Positions 51,083-59,440 of a DNA stretch of 64,000 nucleotides are shown in pieces. The notes below the pieces were generated by a model. It did no database searches. It was not told the origin of the DNA and was given only the letters and a program-made list of their open reading frames with translations. Source of the stretch: Streptomyces microflavus (GTDB taxonomy: Bacteria; Actinomycetota; Actinomycetes; Streptomycetales; Streptomycetaceae); contig NZ_BMUG01000010.1 of the NCBI RefSeq assembly GCF_014650075.1, positions 1 through 64,000 of the forward strand, written 5' to 3'. How positions within the stretch are numbered: the first letter of the stretch is position 1; each line of letters starts with the position of its first letter. The position numbers were made by a program, and so were the translations under genes.

Positions 51083-51110
51083 CACCGGAAGGGCTTTCGC
51101 CCTTCCGGTG
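51083..51110. terminator. Perfect terminator hairpin
   Basis: A 12-bp perfect stem (CACCGGAAGGGC/GCCCTTCCGGTG) with a TTTC loop, downstream of the small helical gene. Confidence 0.85.
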
Positions 51111-51162
51111 TCGGGGCGCTGAATTCTCGCCCCCGCATTCCTCAGAGGGAGAGCCTCCGTAC

Positions 51163-51474
51163 ATGTGCCGCAGGAACCCGCCCGGGAACCCGCCCCTGGA
51201 CCCGCCCGGCGCCGTCATCCGCTCCGTCGCCCTGCGCCTGGTCCGCAGACTGGCTGACCGGCCCCAGGCGGTCAGCGCTCTTACATCGGTCGTTGACATG
51301 GTGGAGAACGACGAGACCGAATTGGCTATGGACGACATCGGGTTGCTGATCCAGCACTTCCAGTTCCCCGTTGTCCGATCGGAGTACGAGGACCTCGTCC
51401 ACGCCGCACGACTGCTCGACTCCCTCGACTCGCTCACCGACACAGGGGTGGAGCGGTTGGTCATCGACGGGTAG
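51163..51474 (+). CDS. Small acidic protein, possibly MafI-type immunity
   Basis: A 103-residue protein with a Pro-rich start and a helical acidic domain (LVRRLADRPQAVSALTSVVDMVENDETELAMDDIGLLIQHF). GAGGGAGAG precedes the ATG by about 9 nt. The length and fold pattern are like MafI-type immunity proteins of contact-dependent toxin systems, but no toxin gene is adjacent in the window. Treat the family call as tentative. Confidence 0.55.
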   Translation: MCRRNPPGNPPLDPPGAVIRSVALRLVRRLADRPQAVSALTSVVDMVENDETELAMDDIGLLIQHFQFPVVRSEYEDLVHAARLLDSLDSLTDTGVERLVIDG

Positions 51475-51510
51475 TAGTGCGATGGGGAGGCGACTCCGGG
51501 GCGGCTCAGC

Positions 51511-52611
51511 TCACTCGAAGAACTTCAGGCTCCACCCCGTGTCCGTGTTCGGCCCCGGCACGTTGGCCCGCGAGTACGTCGTGTTCCCCCACCACGCGAA
51601 CGTCCCCGTGTACCAGTGGCGGTTCGCCCAGGTGTACGGCGTGCCCTTCGGGACCGCGTGGAACATCGACGGGAACCTCGGGCCCGCCGGCGGGCTCGTG
51701 CCGATGTCCCCGTGCAGCAGCACGAACGTGTGGTGGCCGGGGCCGTTCACGTACAGCGTCGGGTCCCAACCCGCCATCATGGTCGCCTGGTTGGAGCCGA
51801 ACAGGCAGCCGTTCGACTTGTACCAGTCCCAGACGTGCGTCGGGTCGCCGCCCGCCCGCAGCCGCAGGTCCGCCAGGCAGTACTGCTCGCTCCAGCTCCC
51901 GTTGGCGGAGTAGACGATGTGCAGCTGCCCGTTCGGGTCCTTGATGGCCTCCGGGCTCTCGTTGATGAACGGGTTGCCCACCACCCGCTCCCAGCTCTCG
52001 CGCGGCTGCGAGATGACGTACCGGGCGCCGGTGGGCTGGGTGGGGCTGCTCATGCGGGCGATGTAGAGGTTCTGCTCCACGTTCGTGTCGCCCGCCCAGC
52101 CCGACCAGACGAACCAGCGCTGGCCGTTGAAGGTGAACAGCGTTCCGTCGATCGCCCATTTGTTGTCCGGCAGGGCTAGTTGCGTCTCGGTGCCGTAGCC
52201 GCTGTCGGAGGTGGCGGAGCTGATCGCGAACATCCGGTGCGCCGCTCCGGCACCGGCCGTGAAGTAGATGTAGTACCGGCCGCCGTCCATCACGATCTCC
52301 GGGGCCCAGACCTCGCCCCGGCCGCGGGTGTCCGACCAGACCTGGCGGGCGGGGGCCGTGGCGAGGCCGTCCGTCGACGACGCCTGCCGTACGGCGATGC
52401 CTCCGCCGGTCGACTGGACGGCGATGTACGTGCTGCCCACCCGCAAAACGCTCGGGTCGGCCGCGCGCAGGCTCGTCTGGCCCTGCGGTGCCACCTCGCG
52501 GGGCGGAGGAGCGCCTTGCGCGGTGTCGGGGGAGGACAGGAACAGGGTGGCGGTGAGGGCGCCGGCCAGTGCCAGGGCACCGAGGCCGGACGAGCGGCGG
52601 AACAGTCTCAT
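51511..52611 (-). CDS. Secreted GH43-type glycosidase
   Basis: A 366-residue exported five-bladed beta-propeller glycosidase. A signal peptide (ALALAGALTATLFL) precedes the domain. ADPSVLR carries a candidate catalytic base (Asp52), WAPEIVMDG the pKa-modulating region, and NESPEAIKD the likely acid Glu. GH43 enzymes act on arabinan, xylan or galactan side chains. The gene lies at the left end of the pectin/uronate module, 197 bp from uronate dehydrogenase, and has an AGCGCT-TCACA site upstream. Confidence 0.82.
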   Translation of the reverse strand: MRLFRRSSGLGALALAGALTATLFLSSPDTAQGAPPPREVAPQGQTSLRAADPSVLRVGSTYIAVQSTGGGIAVRQASSTDGLATAPARQVWSDTRGRGEVWAPEIVMDGGRYYIYFTAGAGAAHRMFAISSATSDSGYGTETQLALPDNKWAIDGTLFTFNGQRWFVWSGWAGDTNVEQNLYIARMSSPTQPTGARYVISQPRESWERVVGNPFINESPEAIKDPNGQLHIVYSANGSWSEQYCLADLRLRAGGDPTHVWDWYKSNGCLFGSNQATMMAGWDPTLYVNGPGHHTFVLLHGDIGTSPPAGPRFPSMFHAVPKGTPYTWANRHWYTGTFAWWGNTTYSRANVPGPNTDTGWSLKFFE

Positions 52612-52735
52612 GGGCGGCTCGCTCCCGGGTGTGCCTCCGGTGGGTGATGCCCGGTCGGGGTCGGGTGCGCGGGGAGGCTGTGGGGGTGGGTGACCCTGCC
52701 CGGTGCGCCCGTCCCGGTGGGGATTTATATCGATG

Positions 52736-52752
52736 GAAGAGCGCTGTCACAG
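52736..52752. promoter_or_regulatory. AGCGCT-TCACA site upstream of GH43
   Basis: AGAGCGCTGTCACA with palindromic core AGCGCT at 52740-52745 lies 125 bp before the GH43 start. The same core and TCACA flank recur at 57507, ahead of the ABC operon. LacI-type operators have this shape. Confidence 0.5.
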
Positions 52753-52808
52753 CATCCTGGTGGGCCCTGGGGCTGTCAACGAGCCGCGCAGGCAGGGTTC
52801 GTGGCGCC

Positions 52809-53618
52809 TCAGTGCGGCCAGATCGGCGGGTCGGTGACGAAGTGGCCGCCCACGCCCGCGTGCGCCGGGTCGGACGGGTCCAGTTCGCCGTGTTCGGCCA
52901 CCAGCTTCGCCGCGTACGGCTCCGAGTCGTCCTGCGGGTCGTAGCCGAGCGTGCGTGCCGTCGTCAGGTCCCACCACAGGCGGGTGTTGGCGGACGAGCC
53001 GTAGACCACCGTGTGGCCCACGGCCTCGGCGGTCAGCGCCGCGTGGAAGAGTCGCGCGCCGTCGGCCGGGCTCATCCAGACCGACAGCATCCGTACGGAG
53101 GTGGGCTCCGGGAAGCAGGAGCCGATCCGGACCGAGACCGTCTTCAGGGAGTGCTTGTCCCAGTAGAGCTGGGCCAGGTCCTCACCGAAGGACTTCGACA
53201 GGCCGTAGAGGGTGTCCGGGCGGCGCGGGGTGTCGATGGGGATCAGCGGGTCGCCGGGTTCCGGGCGCGGGGTGTAGCCGATCGCGTGGTTCGAGGAGGC
53301 GAACACGATGCGGCCCACGCCCTCCTCGCGCGCGGCCTCGTAGAGGTTGTACGTGCCCTCGATGTTCGCGCGCACGATCTTGTCGAAGGTCGACTCCAGC
53401 GAGATGCCTGCCAGGTGGATCACCGCGTCCACCCCGCGTACGGCCTCGCGCAGCGCCTTCCGGTCGGACAGGTCGGCGGTGATCGCGTCCGGTTCGCCCT
53501 CGACCGGGGCCATGTCGAGGAGGCGGAGCTCGTATCCGTACGCGGGCAGCAGGGCCCGCATCAGGGTGCCGAGGCCGCCTGCGGCGCCGGTCAGCAGGAC
53601 GGTGCGGGGCGTGGGCAT
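52809..53618 (-). CDS. udh: Uronate dehydrogenase
   Basis: A 269-residue extended SDR of the Udh type, which oxidises D-galacturonate or D-glucuronate with NAD+ to the aldarolactone. TGAAGGLG is the cofactor motif (10-17), FASSNHAIGYTPR the substrate motif, and YGLSK holds Tyr138 and Lys142. GAGGAG lies 8 nt before the ATG at 53618. It is divergent from the GntR gene and is the first step of an oxidative uronate route supported by neighbours. Confidence 0.9.
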   Translation of the reverse strand: MPTPRTVLLTGAAGGLGTLMRALLPAYGYELRLLDMAPVEGEPDAITADLSDRKALREAVRGVDAVIHLAGISLESTFDKIVRANIEGTYNLYEAAREEGVGRIVFASSNHAIGYTPRPEPGDPLIPIDTPRRPDTLYGLSKSFGEDLAQLYWDKHSLKTVSVRIGSCFPEPTSVRMLSVWMSPADGARLFHAALTAEAVGHTVVYGSSANTRLWWDLTTARTLGYDPQDDSEPYAAKLVAEHGELDPSDPAHAGVGGHFVTDPPIWPH

Positions 53619-53660
53619 AGGGGATCTCCTCGGTGCGGACGCCGGCGTCGGCGCGGCTGT

Positions 53661-53686
53661 CGGTGTCGGTGTGGACGCCGACACCG
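53661..53686 (-). promoter_or_regulatory. Hairpin in the udh 5' region
   Basis: A perfect 9-bp stem (CGGTGTCGG/CCGACACCG) with an 8-base loop lies 43 bp upstream of the udh start. Confidence 0.4.
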
Positions 53687-53941
53687 GCGGGGCGCGTTCG
53701 GGGGCGTGTACGGGGGCGGCGGACGCGTGCCGCCGGGCGGTCAGGGGGCTCTCCCGGGACGGGAGAGAGCTGCCCGCCGCACCCCGCGCTTCAAACTCGT
53801 GGATCGCATTCACATGCGTGGACAAGCTAAGGAGCCGGGGCGGCTACGTCAAGAGCCCTGCACGCACAGCAAGTTCTTCGGTCCGAAGCGTTGACGAAAC
53901 ATTCCGAGCGGCTCTAGCTTCATCGCGTCGTACTTCGTACG

Positions 53942-53951
53942 TCATATATGA
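53942..53951. promoter_or_regulatory. Candidate GntR operator
   Basis: TCATATATGA is a perfect 10-bp palindrome 35 bp before the GntR start, in the 367-bp divergent region. FCD-type GntR proteins bind short AT-rich palindromes. The region holds no gene. Confidence 0.55.
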
Positions 53952-53985
53952 GACGCGATACGCGAGATGTGAGAGCCCGTCACCC

Positions 53986-54642
53986 ATGACCTTCGCCCCT
54001 GCCCCGATCCCGTCCCGGACCCAGTACGTGCTGGAGGCAATCAAGCACGCCATCCTCACCGCGCAGCTGAGACCGGGACAGGCGCTGGTGGAGACGGAAC
54101 TCGCCGCGCAGTTCGGGGTGTCGAAGACTCCCGTGCGCGAGGCGCTCAAGACCCTCGCAGGTACGGGGCTCGTGGTGATGAGCCAGTACAAGGGCGTCAC
54201 CGTGCGGCTCGTCGACGCGACCATGGCCCGGGAGGTGTACGACGTACGCCTCCTGCTGGAACCGGAGGCGCTGCGCCGTTCCATCAACCGGAAGGCCTCG
54301 CTGGAGGCGGCCCAGGAGGCGCTGGAGCGAGCCGACTTGGCGGAGGACACCGCCGATCGTTCGCTGGCCAACCGGGACTTCCACCGGGCCCTGTACCTGC
54401 CCTGCGGCAACCCCCTGCTCTCCCGGATGCTCGACGAGGTCCGCGACCAGGCGGCCCTCGTGTCGACCGTGGCCTGGTCGGCGGTCCCCTCCTGGGAGCG
54501 CGAGGCGGCCGAGCACCGCGAGATCCTGCGGCTCGCCCTGGCCGACGACGCGGAGGCCGCCGCGGGGGCTCTGCACCACCACATCGCATCGTTCGTACGC
54601 CGTGCCTTCCCCGACGACGAAGACGGGGGTGGCACCGCGTGA
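53986..54642 (+). CDS. GntR family regulator (FCD domain)
   Basis: A 218-residue FadR-subfamily regulator. A winged HTH (QALVETELAAQFGVSKTPVREALKTLAGTGLV) is followed by an FCD effector domain with metal-ligand His in NRDFHRALY and AAEHREI. It overlaps the DapA-like gene by 4 bp and is divergent from udh, so it probably responds to a sugar acid and controls both sides. Confidence 0.9.
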   Translation: MTFAPAPIPSRTQYVLEAIKHAILTAQLRPGQALVETELAAQFGVSKTPVREALKTLAGTGLVVMSQYKGVTVRLVDATMAREVYDVRLLLEPEALRRSINRKASLEAAQEALERADLAEDTADRSLANRDFHRALYLPCGNPLLSRMLDEVRDQAALVSTVAWSAVPSWEREAAEHREILRLALADDAEAAAGALHHHIASFVRRAFPDDEDGGGTA

Positions 54643-55595
54643 ACCGTCTGCTGGAAACGCACCACCAGCACCTCGACGAAAGGCCGGTCCGCATGGACTT
54701 CTCCGAGCCGAAGGCGGCCCTCGCGGACGTCGTGGCGATCCCGGTGACCCCGTTCGCCGAGGACGGCACCATCGACACCGCGACCCACCGCGTCCTGATG
54801 CGCAGGCTGCTCGACGGCGGTGTCCGCATCGTCACCCCGAACGGCAACACCGGGGAGTTCTACGCGCTCACCCCCGACGAGCGGCGCCTGGTCACCGAGC
54901 TGACCGTGGAGGAGGCCGCCGGGCGCGCCACCGTCCTGGTGGGCGTCGGCCACGACGTGCCGACCGCCGTGGCCGACGCCGAGCACGCCGCCGGAGCCGG
55001 AGCGGCGATGGTGATGGTCCACCAGCCGGTCCACCCCTACATCGCGCAGGAGGGGTGGGTCGACTACCACCGGGCGATCGCCGAGGCCGTTCCGGAGCTG
55101 GGCGTCGTCCCGTACATCCGCAACCCGCGGCTCGCCGGCGAGCGGCTCGCCGAACTCGCCGACGCCTGCCCCAACGTCATCGGCGTGAAGTACGCCGTCC
55201 CCGACACGGCCCGCTTCGGCGCCTTCGCCCGGGACGCCGGACTGGAGCGGTTCGTCTGGGTCGCCGGCCTCGCCGAGCTCTACGCCCCCTCCTACTTCGC
55301 CACCGGTGCGACCGGCTTCACCTCCGGACTCGTCAACGTCGCCCCGGCCGTCTCCCTCGACATGCTGGAAGCGCTGCGCGCCGGCGACTACGTGGCGGCG
55401 ATGAAGGTCTGGGAGCGCATCCGCCGCTTCGAGGAGCTCCGCGCCGAGGAGCAGTCCGCCAACAACGTCACCGTCATCAAGGAGGCCCTCGCCGCCCTGG
55501 GCCTCTGCCGCCGCGACGTACGCGCACCGAGCCGGGTCCTGCCCGAGGCCCGGCGCGCGGAGGTCGCCGGGCAGATAGCCGAGTGGTCCCTGTGA
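54639..55595 (+). CDS. DapA-family lyase/dehydratase for a 2-keto-3-deoxy sugar acid
   Basis: A 318-residue class I aldolase-type enzyme. The Schiff-base Lys184 lies in IGVKYAVPD, Tyr159 in VVPYIRNP, and VVAIPVTPF is the family start. Relatives include 5-dehydro-4-deoxyglucarate dehydratase and L-2-keto-3-deoxyarabonate dehydratase. With udh and the IlvD/Edd gene it would turn an aldarate or aldonate into a 2-oxoglutarate precursor. The start GTG overlaps the GntR stop; an ATG at 54693 (300 residues) is an alternative. Confidence 0.83.
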   Translation: MNRLLETHHQHLDERPVRMDFSEPKAALADVVAIPVTPFAEDGTIDTATHRVLMRRLLDGGVRIVTPNGNTGEFYALTPDERRLVTELTVEEAAGRATVLVGVGHDVPTAVADAEHAAGAGAAMVMVHQPVHPYIAQEGWVDYHRAIAEAVPELGVVPYIRNPRLAGERLAELADACPNVIGVKYAVPDTARFGAFARDAGLERFVWVAGLAELYAPSYFATGATGFTSGLVNVAPAVSLDMLEALRAGDYVAAMKVWERIRRFEELRAEEQSANNVTVIKEALAALGLCRRDVRAPSRVLPEARRAEVAGQIAEWSL

Positions 55596-57334
55596 CGGAC
55601 GACCGGAAGGCGGCCCGCATCGCGCCCGAGGAGCTGCGCAGCCACCAGTGGTACGGCACCGACGGCCTGCGCTCCTTCAGCCACCGGGCCCGCACCCGCC
55701 AGCTCGGCTACCTCCCCGAGGAGCACCTCGGCAAGCCCGTCGTCGCGGTCCTCAACACCTGGTCCGACATCAACCCCTGCCACTCCCACCTGCGCGACCG
55801 CGCACAGGCGGTCAAGCGAGGGGTCTGGCAGGCGGGCGGGTTCCCGCTGGAGTTCCCGGTCTCCACGCTCTCGGAGACCTTCCAGAAGCCGACCCCGATG
55901 CTCTACCGCAACCTGCTGGCGATGGAGACCGAGGAGCTGCTGCGCTCCTACCCGGTCGACGGGGCCGTGCTGCTGGGCGGCTGCGACAAGTCGACGCCCG
56001 CGCTGCTGATGGGCGCGGCCTCCGCCGACCTGCCCACCGTCTTCGTGCCCGCCGGGCCGATGCTGCCGGGGCACTGGCGCAACGAGGTCCTCGGCTCCGG
56101 CACGGACATGTGGAAGTACTGGGACGAGCGGCGCGCCGGGCTCATCGGTGACTGCGAGATGGGTGAGCTGGAGAACGGCCTCGCCCGCTCCGCCGGTCAC
56201 TGCATGACGATGGGCACCGCCTCCACCCTGACGGCCGCCGCCGAGGTGCTGGGTGTCACGCTGCCGGGCGCCTCCTCCATCCCGGCCGTCGACTCCGGGC
56301 ACGAGCGGATGGCGGCCGCCTCGGGGCTGCGTATCGTCGAACTCGTCTGGCAGCAGCGGATGTTGTCGCAGATACTCACCGCCGAGGCGTACGAGGACGC
56401 CGTCGCCACCGTCCTCGCGCTCGGCGGTTCCACCAACGCCGTGATCCACCTGATCGCCATGGCGGGCCGGTCGGGCGTCAAGCTCACGCTCGACGACTTC
56501 GACCGGATCGCCCGTACGGTCCCCGTCCTCGCCGATCTCCGCCCGGGCGGGCGGTACTTGATGGATGACTTCCACTTCGCGGGCGGGCTGCCCGGCTTCC
56601 TGGGCCGGCTCACCGACGTACTGCATCTGGACCGGCCCACGGTCGCGCACACCACCCTGCGCGAACAGCTCGACGGGGCGGCCGTCCACAACGCCGACGT
56701 CATCCGGGAGCGCACGGACCCGCTGGCCGAGGAGGGCGGGGTGGCGGTCCTGCGCGGCAACCTCTGCCCGGACGGCGCGGTCATCAAGCACATCGCGGCC
56801 GCGCCGCACCTGCTGCGCCACACCGGGCCCGCCGTCGTCTTCGACGACTACCAGGAGCTCCAGCGCACGATCAACGACCCGGCCCTGGCCATCACCCCCG
56901 ACCATGTGCTCGTCCTCCGCAACGCCGGGCCCCAGGGCGGCCCCGGCATGCCCGAGTACGGCATGCTGCCGATCCCGGACTACCTGCTGAAGCAGGGTGT
57001 ACGGGACATGGTGCGGATCTCCGACGCCCGGATGAGCGGAACCAGTTACGGGGCGTGCGTCCTGCACATCGCACCCGAGTCCTTCGTCGGCGGGCCGCTC
57101 GCCCTGGTCCGCACCGGCGACCCGATCACGCTGGACGTCGGGGCCCGGCTCCTGCGGCTCGACGTCGACGACGAGGAGCTGGAGCGGCGCAGGGCCTCCT
57201 GGGCCCGGCCGCCCGCCCGCTACGGACGCGGGTACGGGGCGCTGTACCAGGAGCAGATCACCCAGGCCGACACCGGATGCGACTTCGCGTTCCTGGCCCG
57301 GGAGGGAGAAGTGCCCGACCCGTACGCGGGGTGA
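55592..57334 (+). CDS. IlvD/Edd-family sugar-acid dehydratase
   Basis: A 580-residue Fe-S dehydratase. The cluster ligands lie in NPCHSHL, GGCDKSTP and AGHCMTMGTAS. The length and sequence are close to L-arabinonate/D-xylonate dehydratases rather than the branched-chain IlvD. It removes water from C2-C3 of an aldonate to give the 2-keto-3-deoxy acid, the substrate of the DapA-like neighbour. Start GTG in a 4-bp overlap. The substrate (arabinonate, galactonate or galactarate) is not set by sequence alone. Confidence 0.85.
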   Translation: MTDDRKAARIAPEELRSHQWYGTDGLRSFSHRARTRQLGYLPEEHLGKPVVAVLNTWSDINPCHSHLRDRAQAVKRGVWQAGGFPLEFPVSTLSETFQKPTPMLYRNLLAMETEELLRSYPVDGAVLLGGCDKSTPALLMGAASADLPTVFVPAGPMLPGHWRNEVLGSGTDMWKYWDERRAGLIGDCEMGELENGLARSAGHCMTMGTASTLTAAAEVLGVTLPGASSIPAVDSGHERMAAASGLRIVELVWQQRMLSQILTAEAYEDAVATVLALGGSTNAVIHLIAMAGRSGVKLTLDDFDRIARTVPVLADLRPGGRYLMDDFHFAGGLPGFLGRLTDVLHLDRPTVAHTTLREQLDGAAVHNADVIRERTDPLAEEGGVAVLRGNLCPDGAVIKHIAAAPHLLRHTGPAVVFDDYQELQRTINDPALAITPDHVLVLRNAGPQGGPGMPEYGMLPIPDYLLKQGVRDMVRISDARMSGTSYGACVLHIAPESFVGGPLALVRTGDPITLDVGARLLRLDVDDEELERRRASWARPPARYGRGYGALYQEQITQADTGCDFAFLAREGEVPDPYAG

Positions 57335-57426
57335 GCCGACGCCCGTGTCCTTACGCGGGGGTGAGCCGACTCCCGTGTCCGCAGGCCGGGTGAGCCGAGC
57401 CCCGATCCCTTACGCGGGGTGAGCCC
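57321..57426. repeat. 30-bp tandem repeat spanning the dehydratase stop
   Basis: Units at 57321-57350, 57351-57380, 57381-57409 and a partial at 57410-57426 share TACGCGGGGTGAGCCGA. The dehydratase TGA (57332-57334) lies in the first unit. The rest of the 265-bp gap holds the operator below and no gene. Confidence 0.85.
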
Positions 57427-57504
57427 GGAGGGAGCCGCTCCGGCCTCCACCCCGTACCCCGTATGCCGTACTCCGCAGTCCCCAGGCCGGCCCAGGACCG
57501 TATA

Positions 57505-57516
57505 GCAAGCGCTTTC
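57505..57516. promoter_or_regulatory. LacI-type operator ahead of the ABC operon
   Basis: GCAAGCGCTTTC has the palindromic core AAGCGCTT (57507-57514), the classic LacI-family form, followed by ACAAA. It lies 84 bp before the first permease. No LacI gene is in the window. Confidence 0.65.
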
Positions 57517-57599
57517 ACAAATGGCCCCTCGCACCCCCCAGCAGGCACCGCACATCCAGCATCCAGCACCCCGCACTTCCCAGAGATCGGAGACGCGTC

Positions 57600-58532
57600 A
57601 TGGCCCAATCCGCAGCCGTGGCCACACCGCCGCCCGAGGCGCCCCGGCGCCGGCCGGTGAGCCCTCGCCGCTTGCCGTATCTGCTGATCGCGCCCGCGGG
57701 CCTGCTGATGCTGGGCTTCATCGCCTATCCGGTGATCAGTGTCTTCTACTACAGCCTGCAGAACTACAACGTCACCAAGCCGTGGCGGAACGGCTTCGCC
57801 GGGCTCGACAACTTCCGGCGGATCTTCACCGAGGACGACCAGTTCTGGCCGACCCTCGGCTTCAGCGCCCAGTGGGTCTTCACCCAGGTCACGCTGCAAC
57901 TCGTCCTCGGCCTCGCGCTCGCCCTGATCGTCAACCAGACCTTCATCGGGCGCGGCATCTCCCGGGCCATGGTCTTCTCGCCGTGGGCCGTCTCCGGTGT
58001 GCTGACCAGCACGATCTGGATCCTGCTCTACAACTCCTCGACCGGCTTCAGCCGTTACCTCGCGGACGCCGGGATCGGCGAGTACGGCACCTCGGTGCTG
58101 TCGGACACCGGGACCGTCTTCTGGGCGGCCACCGTCACCGAACTCTGGCGCGGTGTCCCCTTCTTCGCGATCCTCATCCTCGCCGACCTCCAGTCCGTCT
58201 CCAAGGAGCTGTACGAGGCGGCGTCGGTCGACGGGGCGGGCCGGCTGCGGCAGTTCTTCCACATCACGCTGCCGCACCTGCGGGACGCGATCATCCTCGC
58301 CACCCTGCTGCGCGGCGTCTGGGAGTTCAACAACGTCGACCTGCTCTACACCCTCACCGGCGGCGGGCCCGCCGGGGAGACCACCACCCTGCCGCTCTAC
58401 GTCGCCAATACCGGCATCGAGGGCCACGACTTCGGGTACGCCTCCGCGCTCACCACCGTCGCGTTCGTGATCCTCCTCTTCTGTTCGATCGTGTATCTGC
58501 GCCTGAGCAAGTTCGGAGGCGATCACAAGTGA
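57600..58532 (+). CDS. Sugar ABC transporter permease (MalF-type)
   Basis: A 310-residue membrane permease of the carbohydrate-uptake ABC family. Six helices are visible, and the EAA-type cytoplasmic loop YEAASVDGAGRLRQFFHITLP contacts the ATPase. GGAGACG precedes the ATG. No ATPase gene is in the window; many Streptomyces sugar importers use the shared MsiK ATPase. It overlaps the second permease by 4 bp. Confidence 0.92.
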   Translation: MAQSAAVATPPPEAPRRRPVSPRRLPYLLIAPAGLLMLGFIAYPVISVFYYSLQNYNVTKPWRNGFAGLDNFRRIFTEDDQFWPTLGFSAQWVFTQVTLQLVLGLALALIVNQTFIGRGISRAMVFSPWAVSGVLTSTIWILLYNSSTGFSRYLADAGIGEYGTSVLSDTGTVFWAATVTELWRGVPFFAILILADLQSVSKELYEAASVDGAGRLRQFFHITLPHLRDAIILATLLRGVWEFNNVDLLYTLTGGGPAGETTTLPLYVANTGIEGHDFGYASALTTVAFVILLFCSIVYLRLSKFGGDHK

Positions 58533-59440
58533 CCGTTCTACTCACGGAGAAGAGCGGCACCGCCCAGCGGTCCGCCGGCCACAGCACTCCGCCGCCCTCC
58601 TCACGCCGCCGCCCCGGACGTGAACGCGCCTTCGACGACGTACCGCGCTGGCAGATCTATCTGCCGCTCGGCCTCTACCTGCTGTTCACGCTCATCCCGT
58701 TCTACTGGATGCTGCTCTTCGCCGTACGGCCCGCCGGTTCCACCTCGCTGGTGCCCTGGCCGATGACCGGGCAGCACTTCTCCAAGGTCTGGAACGAGCG
58801 GAGCTTCGCCGTCTTCTTCCAGAACAGCATGATCGTCGGCGTCGCCACCCTCGTCGCCACGACGGTGGTCGCCCTCGCGGGCGGCTACGCCCTGGCCCGG
58901 TTCGACTTCAGGATCAAGGGCGCGTTCATGCTGGCGCTGCTCTGCTCCCAGTTCATCCCGGGCGCCCTCATGCTCGTGCCGCTCTTCGAGATCTTCCGGA
59001 ACCTCCAGATGATCAACTCGCTGGGCAGCGTCGTCATCGCGGAGACGGTCTTCCAGCTCCCCCTGTCGATCATCCTGATCAGCGGGTTCATCAAGAACGT
59101 CCCGGTCTCCCTGGAGGAGGCCGCCTGGGTCGACGGCTGCTCGCGCTTCACCGCCTTCCGCGCGGTCGTGCTGCCGCTGCTGCGCCCCGGGCTGATCGCG
59201 GTCGGCTCCTTCGCCTTCGTGCACAGCTGGAACCATTTCCTGTTCGCCCTGATGTTCCTGAGCGAGCAGGACAAGCAGACGATCCCGGTCGGCCTCAACA
59301 CCCTGATCGGCGCGGACAGCGTCGACCTGGGCGCGCTGGCGGCGGGCGGTGTCATCGCGGCGGTGCCCGTGGTGATCGTCTTCGCCTTCATCCAGAAGTG
59401 GCTCATCACGGGCTTCAGCGCCGGGGCGGTGAAGGGATGA
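58529..59440 (+). CDS. Sugar ABC transporter permease (MalG-type)
   Basis: A 303-residue partner permease. The EAA loop is LEEAAWVDGCSRFTAFRAVVLPLLRPG, and YALARFDFRIKG is typical of MalG/AraQ proteins. A charged N-terminal tail of about 40 residues precedes the first helix. Start GTG overlaps the preceding stop. Confidence 0.92.
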   Translation: MTVLLTEKSGTAQRSAGHSTPPPSSRRRPGRERAFDDVPRWQIYLPLGLYLLFTLIPFYWMLLFAVRPAGSTSLVPWPMTGQHFSKVWNERSFAVFFQNSMIVGVATLVATTVVALAGGYALARFDFRIKGAFMLALLCSQFIPGALMLVPLFEIFRNLQMINSLGSVVIAETVFQLPLSIILISGFIKNVPVSLEEAAWVDGCSRFTAFRAVVLPLLRPGLIAVGSFAFVHSWNHFLFALMFLSEQDKQTIPVGLNTLIGADSVDLGALAAGGVIAAVPVVIVFAFIQKWLITGFSAGAVKG

